Positions 1 to 8,833 are shown, counted from the first letter of the stretch. The stretch: 64,000 nucleotides of DNA from Bacteroidia bacterium (GCA_037045145.1 JBAOIA010000011.1:806001-870000); one strand, 5' to 3'. Made by a program: numbers and translations. Notes: a model not told the origin generated them from the sequence alone.

Positions 1-236
1 TGAAACACTGCATATTTTTCATTGCCTGTAATGCAATTCCATGTACAGGGACCTACTATGCCATCACCGACAAGCCAGTTGTTAAGTTGAAACTGGACAA
101 CAGCTTTTTTTGTCTTTTGACCAAAATCACCATCAGTGGCTAACCTTGTGCCTCCTGTCAACTTTTTATTAAGTAGGTTTTGCAAATCAGTAACCGATTT
201 GCCTTTTGATCCGATGCGTAAGGTTGGGTAACTCAT
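1..236 (-). CDS. Peptidoglycan-binding (PG_binding_1-like) protein, N-terminal part only
   Basis: The reading frame starts at an ATG at 236 and stays open to the left edge, so only about 78 residues are visible. They begin MSYPTLRIGSKGKSV and contain the pattern of a PG_binding_1 repeat: a leucine-rich helix (VTDLQNLLN), then a DGDFGQKTKKAVVQFQ segment and a GIVGPCTW turn. This domain usually targets a hydrolase or amidase to peptidoglycan. It is the last visible gene downstream of vgrG and two DUF2169 adaptors, so a role as a cell-wall-directed T6SS effector or accessory is plausible. The catalytic part, if any, lies outside the window. Confidence 0.75.
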   Translation of the reverse strand, partial: MSYPTLRIGSKGKSVTDLQNLLNKKLTGGTRLATDGDFGQKTKKAVVQFQLNNWLVGDGIVGPCTWNCITGNEKYAVF

Positions 237-317
237 AGTTTATTTTGTTTAATGTTTCTTTTTTATGTTATACCTTTTGTTTAGATTGCTTTTACTTTAT
301 GCTGTTTTATTGATAGT

Positions 318-353
318 CTGGAGCAAGTCCGATTGCTATCGGACTTGCTCCAG
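318..353. repeat. Perfect 16-bp inverted repeat (hairpin)
   Basis: Two perfect 16-base arms, starting CTGGAGCAAGTCC, flank a four-base loop. It lies in the 212-base gap between the DUF2169 gene and the peptidoglycan-binding gene. There is no long T tract on either side, so it is not a classical intrinsic terminator. It could be an mRNA-stabilising hairpin or an intergenic repeat element. Confidence 0.5.
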
Positions 354-448
354 AGGGTGTTCGCTATATTAAAGTATCAAGCGGATCGCTGATTTTACCT
401 TTAAAAATTTTCATTTAAATAATTTTCAAAATTATTCTTCTGCTTTAA

Positions 449-1633
449 CTATCTTTTCCATTCTACCTTAAAAGGCATTTTTTTTAACTCTTCATCGTGA
501 TAAGGCCTTAATGCTGGAGCACCGCCACGCCAGACAATCGTCAATTTATTTTCTTCAGTTTCAATAATTACGGTGTGTATTACCGGATTGGCTTCCTTTA
601 ATTTGCCATTGCGACCGTCAACCCAAATCCGGGGTATGTCATTTGGTAATTCTAATAGAAAAATTCTTTTTTGAGGATGTATATTCACCAACCGGATAGA
701 TTCGTTACCTGCCAAGTATGGATACTGTAAACCCGGTGGAGCCCCGTTCGCTAACCGCATATTAAGTTTTTCCTCCATAGGTTTTTCACTCAATACATCG
801 GTATCTGCCCATTTTCTCTGTATTTCAGTCAACTCATTCTTAACTGCTGATCTTACAAATAAAGGTAAAATTCCCCAGTAAGCTATGCGTGGAAACCAAG
901 CCATATTTACCCAATCGGTGGCTATTGGGACAGGTTGGTTTATCCAGTTTTCAGGCAATCTTACAATTAAATTATCTGGTGTAAGGCGAATGAATGGGTC
1001 TTCTAAATTGGGAAGCTCAAAATTTTCAAAAGCCTCATTATTATTCTCAACAATATAACCTTTGCCACAAGGGTTGCGGGGATAACGATAAATGCTGGAA
1101 TAATCCCAATCTACATCCGGAAAAGCTTTCACATATTCTTTTGGAACCGGGCTTAATTTTTTTTCTGCAACAGAATCAAACCCACCATACGCCATGTCAT
1201 ATCGCAATGGAATTATATCAATAGCTTCGGGCTTTGTAAATAAAATTTTACCCGTTGTGTCCTTGTATGCAAGGCGTTTACCAAATACAGAAATCTCAAA
1301 TTTTTTATGCTCACCCACCTCAACGCTTGCATTCATCTGACCCAATCCATTTATACCCTGCACATTTCCTTTAACAATGACATCAGTATAAGGCTTGTAA
1401 GGATATAGTTCATGATCCGCCATCATCAATTCTCCCTTTGGATGGTAATATTTTGTGTCCAAATCAAAGAAATCATCAGATGCTGATTTTGTACACTTTC
1501 CGTTGCTATCGAAGTAATAAGTTCGTTTCGCTAAAACATTTAAAAAATGTTTTTCAAATATCCCGCTCCCTTTAGTAAAGGAAAGCTGAACCTGATTGAA
1601 CTCTATAGAATTATTACTTAGTGTATCCTGCAT
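449..1633 (-). CDS. DUF2169 family T6SS effector adaptor (copy 1)
   Basis: This 394-residue protein shows the DUF2169 signature: IPLRYDMAYGG, then NPCGKGYI, then a LPNLEDPF segment in the first half, followed by a WFPRIAYWG segment. DUF2169 proteins are known as adaptors or chaperones that load effectors onto VgrG spikes, for example in Agrobacterium. It lies 11 bases downstream of the membrane/PAAR-like gene and follows vgrG and a second DUF2169 gene in one minus-strand unit, which supports an adaptor role. It has no signal peptide. It is longer than the other DUF2169 copy here because of a C-terminal extension. Its cargo cannot be assigned from sequence; the gene on either side is a candidate. 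Confidence 0.75.
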   Translation of the reverse strand: MQDTLSNNSIEFNQVQLSFTKGSGIFEKHFLNVLAKRTYYFDSNGKCTKSASDDFFDLDTKYYHPKGELMMADHELYPYKPYTDVIVKGNVQGINGLGQMNASVEVGEHKKFEISVFGKRLAYKDTTGKILFTKPEAIDIIPLRYDMAYGGFDSVAEKKLSPVPKEYVKAFPDVDWDYSSIYRYPRNPCGKGYIVENNNEAFENFELPNLEDPFIRLTPDNLIVRLPENWINQPVPIATDWVNMAWFPRIAYWGILPLFVRSAVKNELTEIQRKWADTDVLSEKPMEEKLNMRLANGAPPGLQYPYLAGNESIRLVNIHPQKRIFLLELPNDIPRIWVDGRNGKLKEANPVIHTVIIETEENKLTIVWRGGAPALRPYHDEELKKMPFKVEWKR

Positions 1634-1644
1634 GGTGAGCGCGA

Positions 1645-2511
1645 TTAAAGGGAATTTTCAGCAGGCTCCGAAAAATAAAATGAGACAGCTTCTGGTACAT
1701 CCGAGACAACGCGTGGGGCAGCAGCAGCCCAATCTTCAACCGGAGTTTCACCCATAGCAATCCCCGTCAAGCCACTAACAAGATCGCTTCCAACTTCTGA
1801 GCCTATGATGCTTGTTACTGCGGGACTGCTGCTTGTACCAAAATATCTGCCAAGCGCATTAGTAAGTGGCGTAGCTACGTGAATATTAGAGGTTACCGAA
1901 CGCATAAATAATCTCGAAGAGAGTTGGCTTATAGATTGATTAAAGCTTCTGCTAATAGGCAATCCTGAGGCAAAGGGTATGAATTTAAGGAGCGCAAATT
2001 CCACAATCAATTGCGCTATACCAGCCCATACACCTGCCAAAATATCGCCCATTGACATGCCTGCCTGCACTGTACTGAATGAAAAAATACAGCCATTTGG
2101 ATAAGAAACTGGCCAATTGCAGTTTAAATTCATATTTACCATTACGAGTATTGCTGCTGAGGTAGGAGAGCCGTTCATTTGAACCGTACTGGCTGCAAAT
2201 AATGATTTAGACGAACTGAATGCAAGTATTAAAGGATATAAGACATTAGCAAGATTACCAAGATGAACATCAAAGTAACCTGTATCAGTCCCTTGCAACA
2301 TAGGTTGTATGCTCAATGTTAATATTGGATGCTTGGCAAGTGTTTCAGGGGAACCGGAAAATTTAGATTTACTGGCAATTACTCCATGACCTAAAAAAGA
2401 GCAATGCATATAAGGAAGTGGCACAGGAGCGGGACTTGGGGGGATTATTGCATTATGAATATCCACAGAGACCAAAGGGTCAGTCCATTTCATTACATTG
2501 AATCCAACCAT
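1645..2511 (-). CDS. PAAR-like/membrane-active T6SS-associated protein
   Basis: I do not recognise this 288-residue protein with certainty. The first half has a proline-rich stretch (PPSPAPVPLPYMHC) and short repeated hydrophobic strands, reminiscent of PAAR-like DUF4150/DUF4280 spike-tip proteins. A glycine/alanine-rich hydrophobic segment follows (GDILAGVWAGIAQLIVEFALLKFIPFASG, about residues 155-183) that could insert in a membrane. It has no N-terminal signal peptide. It sits between two DUF2169 adaptor genes, 6 bases after one and 11 bases before the other. It may be the spike tip carrying an effector, or a pore-forming effector itself; both are inferences. Confidence 0.45.
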   Translation of the reverse strand: MVGFNVMKWTDPLVSVDIHNAIIPPSPAPVPLPYMHCSFLGHGVIASKSKFSGSPETLAKHPILTLSIQPMLQGTDTGYFDVHLGNLANVLYPLILAFSSSKSLFAASTVQMNGSPTSAAILVMVNMNLNCNWPVSYPNGCIFSFSTVQAGMSMGDILAGVWAGIAQLIVEFALLKFIPFASGLPISRSFNQSISQLSSRLFMRSVTSNIHVATPLTNALGRYFGTSSSPAVTSIIGSEVGSDLVSGLTGIAMGETPVEDWAAAAPRVVSDVPEAVSFYFSEPAENSL

Positions 2512-2517
2512 ATCTTA

Positions 2518-3477
2518 TTAGTTTTCAAAAATTGTAATACATCTCTTTTCCAATGGGCGAATTGTATAATTAAATGAATAACGATAAGTAATAAAAACAA
2601 AATTGTGCTTAGGTTCTACTCCTATCTGATCAATAACCGGAATACGCTCATAGCTGTTATCACCCATTTGAATCAATACTTTAATCTTTGTCTCCGGAAC
2701 TGCGAACTGGAACAAGGAGTTGTAATTAACACCGGTTATGGATATTATCTCTCCTTCTTCAACGCTCGTTGCAATCATTTCATTAAAAGCAGAGTTAAAA
2801 TATTTAGGATCCAGCTTCACCATTTTGCCCTTATTATCAAACTCAACAGAACTCCTGATTCTTTCTTCGCACATAGTGATAGGAACCATACCTACAGGCG
2901 ATGGCCTATCGTTCCATTTCCTTATTCTGTTAAATGAATGTTCAATATTAGGCAAAGCTTTACCATAGGCATTCTTCTTTTCCCATATAAACCCCTTACC
3001 AATCGGATTATTGGAATATGGCACAATTAACTCATCCCAAACGTCCGTACCACCATAGGCATTACTTAAGGTTAACGGCATTTCTAAGAATGGCTCGGCC
3101 TCGCTGATTTGTAATCCCAAAAAACTGTTTTCCCAAAAACGGTTTCCGATTACACACACGGAATGGTCAATTTTATTCTTAATCTTAAAATTGACCATCA
3201 TTTCTTTTGTAGGTACACCAAATGGTGCAATTGCAGACCCAAAAAGAAGCAAATCAACCCCGCCTCTTTTATAAACTGAATCACTTAAAATTTCACCATA
3301 TTGGCTCATCCACGGCTTAGGAGATAAAGGCCAGTCACCTTCTGTAGTACACTTTAGGTTTTGACCATTTAATTTATAAAAAACACGAACAGCAATGGAC
3401 GCTGCATTCTTATCTGATTTCTCAAGAGCCGTCCTAAAGAGTAAATGAGAGTATGGTGTGTGATTCAAGACTTCCAT
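2518..3477 (-). CDS. DUF2169 family T6SS effector adaptor (copy 2)
   Basis: About 319 residues from the ATG at 3477. A GTG at 3486 would add three residues and overlap the upstream gene, so the ATG one base after that gene's stop is preferred. DUF2169 hallmarks are visible: MPLTLSNAYGGTD, NNPIGKGFIWEKK and ALPNIEHSFNRI. The family loads effectors onto VgrG/PAAR spikes. The gene is immediately downstream of the gp5-like beta-helix gene and 6 bases upstream of the membrane/PAAR-like gene, matching the usual vgrG-adaptor-effector order. It is clearly diverged from the other DUF2169 copy, so the two probably serve different cargos. Confidence 0.75.
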   Translation of the reverse strand: MEVLNHTPYSHLLFRTALEKSDKNAASIAVRVFYKLNGQNLKCTTEGDWPLSPKPWMSQYGEILSDSVYKRGGVDLLLFGSAIAPFGVPTKEMMVNFKIKNKIDHSVCVIGNRFWENSFLGLQISEAEPFLEMPLTLSNAYGGTDVWDELIVPYSNNPIGKGFIWEKKNAYGKALPNIEHSFNRIRKWNDRPSPVGMVPITMCEERIRSSVEFDNKGKMVKLDPKYFNSAFNEMIATSVEEGEIISITGVNYNSLFQFAVPETKIKVLIQMGDNSYERIPVIDQIGVEPKHNFVFITYRYSFNYTIRPLEKRCITIFEN

Positions 3478-3478
3478 A

Positions 3479-3922
3479 CTAATCACAGTTTAACAATACT
3501 CTTTCACCTTCAACCTTAAAATTATCATTAGCTTTCATCTCAATGTTTCCCAAAGTAGATGTCACTTTTTGAATTCTTGCTATATTTTCATTATCCCCGC
3601 GAACATGTGTAACCATACTACCATCAATCTCTGAAATCAGATTACCATCTGAAATAAGAGACAATTTTTTTGATGCGTGGATATTAATTTCTTCACCTGA
3701 TAAGCTTAATTGTTCGCTTACATTTATTTTTAAGTTTTTCGCATTGATAGTAAGCTCTAGACCATTTTCAGTAAATGTAATAACAAGATGAACAGTATTA
3801 TTGCTATCAACTAATTGTACTTCTTCCTTCAGATGATCAACCCTGACATGGCTCAAGTTGTTTAACTTCAAAATATCCAATGAGTTTGTTTTTTCTAAAA
3901 TTATAGGAGATTTATTTTTCAT
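3479..3922 (-). CDS. gp5-like beta-helix (DUF3540-like) VgrG accessory protein
   Basis: This 147-residue protein consists largely of short alternating strands such as GLELTINAKNLKINVS, EEINIHASKKLSLIS and NIEMKANDNFKVEGERVLLNCD. The pattern resembles the gp5/VgrG C-terminal triple-stranded beta-helix and DUF3540 proteins. It starts 24 bases downstream of vgrG and ends directly before the DUF2169 adaptor, as DUF3540 genes often do. It has no signal peptide or membrane segment. A likely role is to extend the VgrG spike or dock the adaptor/effector, inferred from fold pattern and position. The family name is my best match, not a verified assignment. Confidence 0.5.
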   Translation of the reverse strand: MKNKSPIILEKTNSLDILKLNNLSHVRVDHLKEEVQLVDSNNTVHLVITFTENGLELTINAKNLKINVSEQLSLSGEEINIHASKKLSLISDGNLISEIDGSMVTHVRGDNENIARIQKVTSTLGNIEMKANDNFKVEGERVLLNCD

Positions 3923-3946
3923 AACTGATTAAATTAATTATTGCTA

Positions 3947-5725
3947 TTAACCATTTAATTTTACAATTGCCCCAATAACATCTACTGTAGCTGTTGCATT
4001 CACCTTCGCAGTCATACCATCTATTTTGGCCTCGCCAACAGATGCAGTCAGAGAAGCTCCACCAGATTTTGCTGTGGCTGTAAGCCCGGTTGCACCCTCT
4101 AATTTTAATTTCGCTGTTTTACTTATCAGCTCAGCATCTTTTTGTGCTTTGGCGGTAATATTAGCCGTTTCGGTTTCAAGCGTGATATTGTTCTTCGCTT
4201 TAAGGATAATATCTTTACCCGCCTTCAATTCAATATCATTTTTTTGAGACTCTATTGTGATTTTCTTTTCTGAAAGAATTGTAATATCACCACTTCCATC
4301 AATTTGAATAAAATTTTGGCTTTTATCTATTAATGTAATTTGTCCAAGTTCATCATCAAATTCAATTAATGCACCACTTTTTGATCTAATACTTTTTTTA
4401 TAATTATCAGCATCGCCTCCACCTGATTTCGCCTGACCGCTGTATATAGAATTAACGACAAAAGGCTTCTCTACATCTCCTCCTTCAAAACACACGATGA
4501 CTTCTTCTCCCTTTTCAGGAATGAAATGCATCCCTTTTCCTCCTCCTGCGTGTGGAGTGGCAAGCCGTATCCATGGAGTCATATCATTTTGTTTTTGCCA
4601 AAAGAACTGTACTTTTAATCGGTTGATACCGTCAGGGTCATGGTTTTCTTTAACAATGGCTGTTTGCACATCAGCTTTTCTAAACACATGAGGATTGGTG
4701 TAAGGCGGTACTTTTACACTTGCAGGCACAGCCTGAAAAGTGTTTTCATAGTGCCCCACTACGTTGGACAAGTGTATGACATGAGTTGCAATATATTCAT
4801 AACTGCCGTTTGATTTAACAGTAAACTTACATCCCGGCTTCAAACCTCCGTGTTTGCTTTCTCCTGTAGCAAACAATAACTGTGCAGCAAGTCTTTTCAT
4901 TTCCAGTTCAGCAATACTTTCCGCCATACCCTTATTTATAACATTAAAATTGTGCATGGGTCTGTCGGTTGCACGCGAATAAATTTCTTTTGACTTATCA
5001 GCTGTGGCAGATGAAAAATCATTTTGCACATCAGACGAAAAACTCCCCAATTCCTTGTTGACCGGTTCGCCTTTATGATAATCATAACTACGGTATGAAA
5101 ATTTATTGGGAACAATATTTGCTTTTATAGTATAACTAGTAAGGTTACTTCCGCTTTGTAGGGTAGCGCCTGAATCACCCGAAGATCCGAATATTAGTTT
5201 AGACCCTTCAAAATAAAACCATTCTCCATACCGTGAGGCTAATCTTTGTAAAAACTGCCAGTCGGTTTCATTATATTGTGTTATATAATGATGTTCATCT
5301 TTTGACTGAGGGGCTATATCTTTCTTAAGTACATTGCTGGGTATTCCTTCTAATGTTGAGTTAATGATTTTTTCTAAGTTCTTTTTATAATATGAAGCTG
5401 AATGAGGAATGTCGTCTAAAAGTATGGTGAGGCTTTGCCCCTTAACAGTAAATGATTGTGTGCGATCTGTTTGCTCGTGTACCGAAATTTGTGTTATAAC
5501 ACCCTGAAAAGTATTGTCATCAATTTCGATAGTTACAATAGAACCAATATTGTTTTTAATAATATCAAGTTGAGAACTTGCGTCATGATTAAGCGTGCCA
5601 ACGTTCCATATAAAACTAAAATGGTGGTGATCATTTACTGCCTGGTTTATGACCAAGTTGCGATAAACCACAGTACCGCTATGATTTTGCATACTTACAG
5701 TAACAGTTGGAATGGAAACAGGCAT
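3947..5725 (-). CDS. vgrG: Type VI secretion spike protein VgrG (TssI)
   Basis: The 592-residue protein follows the VgrG layout. The gp27-like first half contains the typical TQYNETDWQFLQRLASRYGEW motif (about residues 149-170). A gp5 OB-fold follows with GMHFIPEKGEEVIVCFEGGD (about 400-420), and a C-terminal beta-helix of repeated short strands runs to residue 592. VgrG trimers form the needle tip of T6SS and carry effectors through DUF2169-type adaptors. No extra catalytic C-terminal domain is visible, so effectors are probably separate proteins encoded downstream. The ATG at 5725 is 101 bases after the tssD stop, and a terminator hairpin lies in that gap. Confidence 0.93.
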   Translation of the reverse strand: MPVSIPTVTVSMQNHSGTVVYRNLVINQAVNDHHHFSFIWNVGTLNHDASSQLDIIKNNIGSIVTIEIDDNTFQGVITQISVHEQTDRTQSFTVKGQSLTILLDDIPHSASYYKKNLEKIINSTLEGIPSNVLKKDIAPQSKDEHHYITQYNETDWQFLQRLASRYGEWFYFEGSKLIFGSSGDSGATLQSGSNLTSYTIKANIVPNKFSYRSYDYHKGEPVNKELGSFSSDVQNDFSSATADKSKEIYSRATDRPMHNFNVINKGMAESIAELEMKRLAAQLLFATGESKHGGLKPGCKFTVKSNGSYEYIATHVIHLSNVVGHYENTFQAVPASVKVPPYTNPHVFRKADVQTAIVKENHDPDGINRLKVQFFWQKQNDMTPWIRLATPHAGGGKGMHFIPEKGEEVIVCFEGGDVEKPFVVNSIYSGQAKSGGGDADNYKKSIRSKSGALIEFDDELGQITLIDKSQNFIQIDGSGDITILSEKKITIESQKNDIELKAGKDIILKAKNNITLETETANITAKAQKDAELISKTAKLKLEGATGLTATAKSGGASLTASVGEAKIDGMTAKVNATATVDVIGAIVKLNG

Positions 5726-5773
5726 AGTTTTGCTATAAAAATATTAGACTTGGTTAAGAAATAGGGTAATAAG

Positions 5774-5815
5774 AAAAAATATACATCAGCAGCAACCCGT
5801 GCTACTGATGTATAT
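5774..5815 (-). terminator. Intrinsic terminator between tssD and vgrG
   Basis: Two 11-base arms (5779-5789 and 5805-5815) pair perfectly, and the stem can extend inward with one mismatch. In minus-strand orientation the stem is followed by six T residues (plus-strand 5773-5778 region). It lies just after the tssD stop, so it should end or attenuate transcription there. Needle subunits are needed in far greater amounts than spikes, and a leaky terminator here would fit. Confidence 0.75.
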
Positions 5816-5826
5816 GGTACGGCACT

Positions 5827-6216
5827 TTATACCGGCCAATCGTTTTTATGTTCGGCATTACCCATTTTAATTTCTTTAGATGTAATGACAAAGTGTTCGT
5901 TCATTGGGTTTTCGCCTTGGTTGGTAAACGCCTCTGAGTAGTTTACAATGTACCCGTTTTTGAAAGAGAGTTCTTTCATTTTTTGGTCGCTGTTGCGTTG
6001 GAAGAAAGTAACTTTTCCGTCCTGCTCTTTAAAGGCATCAAATGCCCACTCAGCCAGGGCAGTATCGCCTGTTGATTCTACTTCAAGTTGTAATGTGCCT
6101 GCACGCACGCCAGAAGATGGACGACCGGTTGCGTCAGTATCCTGAGACATGGTGTAAGAACAATGTAGTACTCTGTACTTTTTTCCGTTTACTTCGAATT
6201 CTGCTTTGAATGACAT
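5827..6216 (-). CDS. tssD: T6SS needle (Hcp-like) protein TssD, copy 1
   Basis: This 129-residue protein starts MSFKAEFEVNGKKYRVLHCSY and contains DATGRPSSGVRAGTLQLEVEST and KVTFFQRNSDQKMKELSF, the typical pattern of the Bacteroidota type VI tube protein TssD. TssD hexamers stack to form the inner tube expelled by sheath contraction. It has no signal peptide, as expected for a tube protein assembled in the cytoplasm. A strong terminator follows it, separating it from vgrG. It is the closer of the two copies here to the usual TssD pattern and is probably the main tube subunit. Confidence 0.9.
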   Translation of the reverse strand: MSFKAEFEVNGKKYRVLHCSYTMSQDTDATGRPSSGVRAGTLQLEVESTGDTALAEWAFDAFKEQDGKVTFFQRNSDQKMKELSFKNGYIVNYSEAFTNQGENPMNEHFVITSKEIKMGNAEHKNDWPV

Positions 6217-6321
6217 AATTTTTGGTTTTTTAAATAGTTAGAATTAATATTTGTTAATTATATAGTTTAATTCCATTTTGGGGATGTTTGTTATCATCCG
6301 TTTAGTATTTTTTTTAAATCT

Positions 6322-6732
6322 TTATGCACCTTCGGGCCAACTCATGTCATAACTTGTCATCACACCTTGTGATTCATATTCATATTTTTTAGCACAAATG
6401 ATAAAGTTTTCAGTCATAGGAATTTCACCCTCACTTTGAAAGCTAACATGGATTTTAACCACATGTGCTTCTTCAAACCTTAATTCTGTAAGCTTTTGAA
6501 AACTATTTCGTTGCATAAAGGTTATTTTACCGCTTTTTACTGCATAGTTTGTGCTTGCCCATTGGTGCAATAAAATGCAATTAGGAGAATGTTCAACCAT
6601 AAACTCCATTACGTTGCCATATAGTTCGGACGTAGGGCGTCCAAATTTATCAACATCACGATTAGCATAATATTTAAAAGAAAAAACCCGAAAAGTTTTA
6701 TCTTCAATCGTTAGGGTCGCTTCAAATGCCAT
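6322..6732 (-). CDS. tssD: T6SS needle (Hcp-like) protein TssD, copy 2 (diverged)
   Basis: The 136-residue product aligns by eye with the neighbouring TssD throughout (DVDKFGRPTSELYGNVMEFMVEHS, KITFMQRNSFQKLTEL, then a C-terminal YDMSWPEGA where copy 1 ends KNDWPV). Sequence identity looks low, so it is an old duplicate. It lies between tssC and copy 1. Extra TssD proteins can act as alternative tube subunits or as carriers for small effectors held inside the ring. Which applies here cannot be told from sequence. Confidence 0.85.
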   Translation of the reverse strand: MAFEATLTIEDKTFRVFSFKYYANRDVDKFGRPTSELYGNVMEFMVEHSPNCILLHQWASTNYAVKSGKITFMQRNSFQKLTELRFEEAHVVKIHVSFQSEGEIPMTENFIICAKKYEYESQGVMTSYDMSWPEGA

Positions 6733-6807
6733 TAAAATAAGTTATTAAATAATGTAAGAATGAATGACACATAATTAATGAATCATTAAAAGAATATATC
6801 TTTGCTT

Positions 6808-8187
6808 TCAGTTTTTTGCATATTCTGCTAACCACTGCATACCATCATCTCCTTTTTGTCCGTCCAGTTTTATCATAAATGCTTTGGCTGGAAAATAAGG
6901 TGTCATGTGAATATCAATTAAAACTCTGTCCTTTTGGTTGGGGTCTTGTCTTAATTGTCCTATTCTGAAACTTTCAATCAGTTTTCCGGGTCCTGTAACA
7001 CTGTCTAACCATTTAGTGATCTGGCTGCGCAAATCTTTTTCGGTCTGTGAATTCCAATTTTCAAATGCTCTGCGATTCAGAAAGTCAATAAGTACCTTTG
7101 TTACATAATCAAATACTCTAACTACTGAATATGTTTGCAAGCCAAGGTTGTCGCCATTAAAAAGTGTTTTGGCAGAAAATGCCATTACTTTTCCATATTC
7201 ATTAACCATGGGAACAAGTCCTAATTTTTCAAGACTTGCAATTTCACTTTTTTTCAATTCAAATTTCACACCGTCCACTTCACTAAGGCCTCCGTGTTTT
7301 TTACCGGCAGCTACCTGACTCATCAATGTTTTATAAACTGTTCCGGCTAATGCACCACTGGGTGGAACATACAAATCATCATCTTCGCCTACTTCTCCCA
7401 CCTTGGCTCTTCCCACAAGCCAGTTACAAGCCATCATTACGTTAGAGCGGTATATATCTCCACCGGAAAGGTTTGCTGATTCAAAAAGTTCCATTACATC
7501 GTCAGGAGTATCCAAATGTTCAAAATCGGTAACCAACATTACTTTGTTGGCATAAGCCATCTTTGCCCATTTCTCAACAACGGCATTGGATCCTAAATAC
7601 CCCGGAATTACCATTAGTGAATAGTTATCACGTAAATCAAGTCGGTCATAATTCTGTTTCATTTCTTCTGACACAGTGTCAAAGAAAATAGGGTTGTCCA
7701 AATCTTTAATCTGCTCTAAAGAGGCATTCATAAAAGAAACGTTCTTTAGTTTGTCAGATTCTGTATTCTTAAAAAACAATGCAACGGAACGATAAGATCT
7801 TTCTAAATCACCAGTTGCGTCCAATGCTTTTTTAAGATTGGATTTAAGGGTTTGATCGGCACTTTTGGTTTTGGTTTCAGCTTTTTCAATCATATCAGCC
7901 ACTGATGTAGCTTCTGATAAAAGCTCAATCCATAAATTCATGGTCTTTTTAAGAGATTCACGTTCAACTTTTTTGCCAGATTCGGTTAAGAATATTTTTT
8001 TACGTGCTTTCTTTTCTGGGTTAAGGTTTTGAGCACCATCAACCACTGCTTCTAATAAATCAAATCCGCCAAATTTTGCTAGTGCATTTGAGCTTTGCTC
8101 TAATGTTTGTGATGCGTTATCGAAACGTACCTGCTCGCGTTCTTTAAAACCTTCGGCTTGCGAAGCAGCCTGATCTTGTTCTGCCAT
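6808..8187 (-). CDS. tssC: T6SS contractile sheath large subunit TssC
   Basis: The 459-residue protein has the TssC/VipB arrangement, including SVALFFKNTESDKLKNVSF early, YSLMVIPGYLGSNAVVEKWAKMA in the middle and the C-terminal half with VDGVKFELKKSEIASLEKLGLVPM. TssC partners with TssB to build the contractile sheath around the TssD tube. It starts 50 bases after the tssB stop, the standard tssB-tssC order. It is cytoplasmic, with no signal peptide. Length fits the Bacteroidota form of the family (about 450-460 residues). No frameshift or missing segment is seen. Confidence 0.9.
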   Translation of the reverse strand: MAEQDQAASQAEGFKEREQVRFDNASQTLEQSSNALAKFGGFDLLEAVVDGAQNLNPEKKARKKIFLTESGKKVERESLKKTMNLWIELLSEATSVADMIEKAETKTKSADQTLKSNLKKALDATGDLERSYRSVALFFKNTESDKLKNVSFMNASLEQIKDLDNPIFFDTVSEEMKQNYDRLDLRDNYSLMVIPGYLGSNAVVEKWAKMAYANKVMLVTDFEHLDTPDDVMELFESANLSGGDIYRSNVMMACNWLVGRAKVGEVGEDDDLYVPPSGALAGTVYKTLMSQVAAGKKHGGLSEVDGVKFELKKSEIASLEKLGLVPMVNEYGKVMAFSAKTLFNGDNLGLQTYSVVRVFDYVTKVLIDFLNRRAFENWNSQTEKDLRSQITKWLDSVTGPGKLIESFRIGQLRQDPNQKDRVLIDIHMTPYFPAKAFMIKLDGQKGDDGMQWLAEYAKN

Positions 8188-8237
8188 ATAGTTGTATGTT
8201 AAGTATAGTTAGTTTGTGTGACTTAAGAATAAAAAAA

Positions 8238-8684
8238 TTATTTAGCATCCTCAATTTCCTGGCTCATGGCCTGCAATGCCTGCATAAAAGATGCTTTGGT
8301 CTCAGGATTTTCAAGAACTGTTTTTAATGCTTTGTTGGATTTTAACTGTTTAATGATTTTAGCGAATTCATTTTTTTTCTGTTCCATATCTTTTAAAAAA
8401 CCGCTCTGATTGGTAATACCCTTTGCTCCAAAATCGCCTAAATTGGCAAAGTTGAGTTTTTCTGACTGAAATGCACCATCTTCCTTTTGGAACTCTACTT
8501 CTACTTGTGGTTTGAAGTTAGCAAAAACCTCATCAACGGTTTTTAAACCCTCAACAATTTTTGGTTTTATAGGATCATCAGCAGTAAGTTTTTCAAGCAT
8601 TAAGGTGCGATTCATAGGAATGTCAGCAATACCTTCACTAGCGTCTTTAGGAACTTCTTGTCCCCCTATTCCATAGTTAAACAT
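8238..8684 (-). CDS. tssB: T6SS contractile sheath small subunit TssB
   Basis: The 148-residue product begins MFNYGIGGQEVPKDASEG and has the TssB-like core (RTLMLEKLTADDPIKPKIVEGLKTVDEVFANFKPQVEVEF, LNFANLGDFGAKGI), ending in a charged helix. TssB and TssC interlock to form the sheath whose contraction drives the needle and whose disassembly is done by ClpV. It is the first gene of the tssB-tssC-tssD-tssD unit and is divergent from the ECF sigma gene across a 149-base gap. The short length is typical of Bacteroidota TssB. Confidence 0.88.
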   Translation of the reverse strand: MFNYGIGGQEVPKDASEGIADIPMNRTLMLEKLTADDPIKPKIVEGLKTVDEVFANFKPQVEVEFQKEDGAFQSEKLNFANLGDFGAKGITNQSGFLKDMEQKKNEFAKIIKQLKSNKALKTVLENPETKASFMQALQAMSQEIEDAK

Positions 8685-8756
8685 ATTTGTTAATTTTAAT
8701 ATTAGTCACACAAAGTAAAACACTATTTTTTTAAAAAGCAAATTTTTTTGCTAATT

Positions 8757-8788
8757 TTCTACCATGATATTTAGATTTTATGGTAGAA
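8757..8788. promoter_or_regulatory. 9-bp inverted repeat in the tssB/sigma divergent intergenic region
   Basis: TTCTACCAT at 8757-8765 is mirrored by ATGGTAGAA at 8780-8788, 14 bases apart. The gap between divergent tssB and the ECF sigma gene is only 149 bases. The repeat sits upstream of a TATATTTA element (8810-8817) that resembles the Bacteroidota TAnnTTTG -7 box of the sigma gene. It may be an operator shared by both promoters; this is inference only. Confidence 0.35.
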
Positions 8789-8833
8789 TAAAAAAGTAAT
8801 AGAATTTGTATATTTACCCCTAAATTAGCCAAT

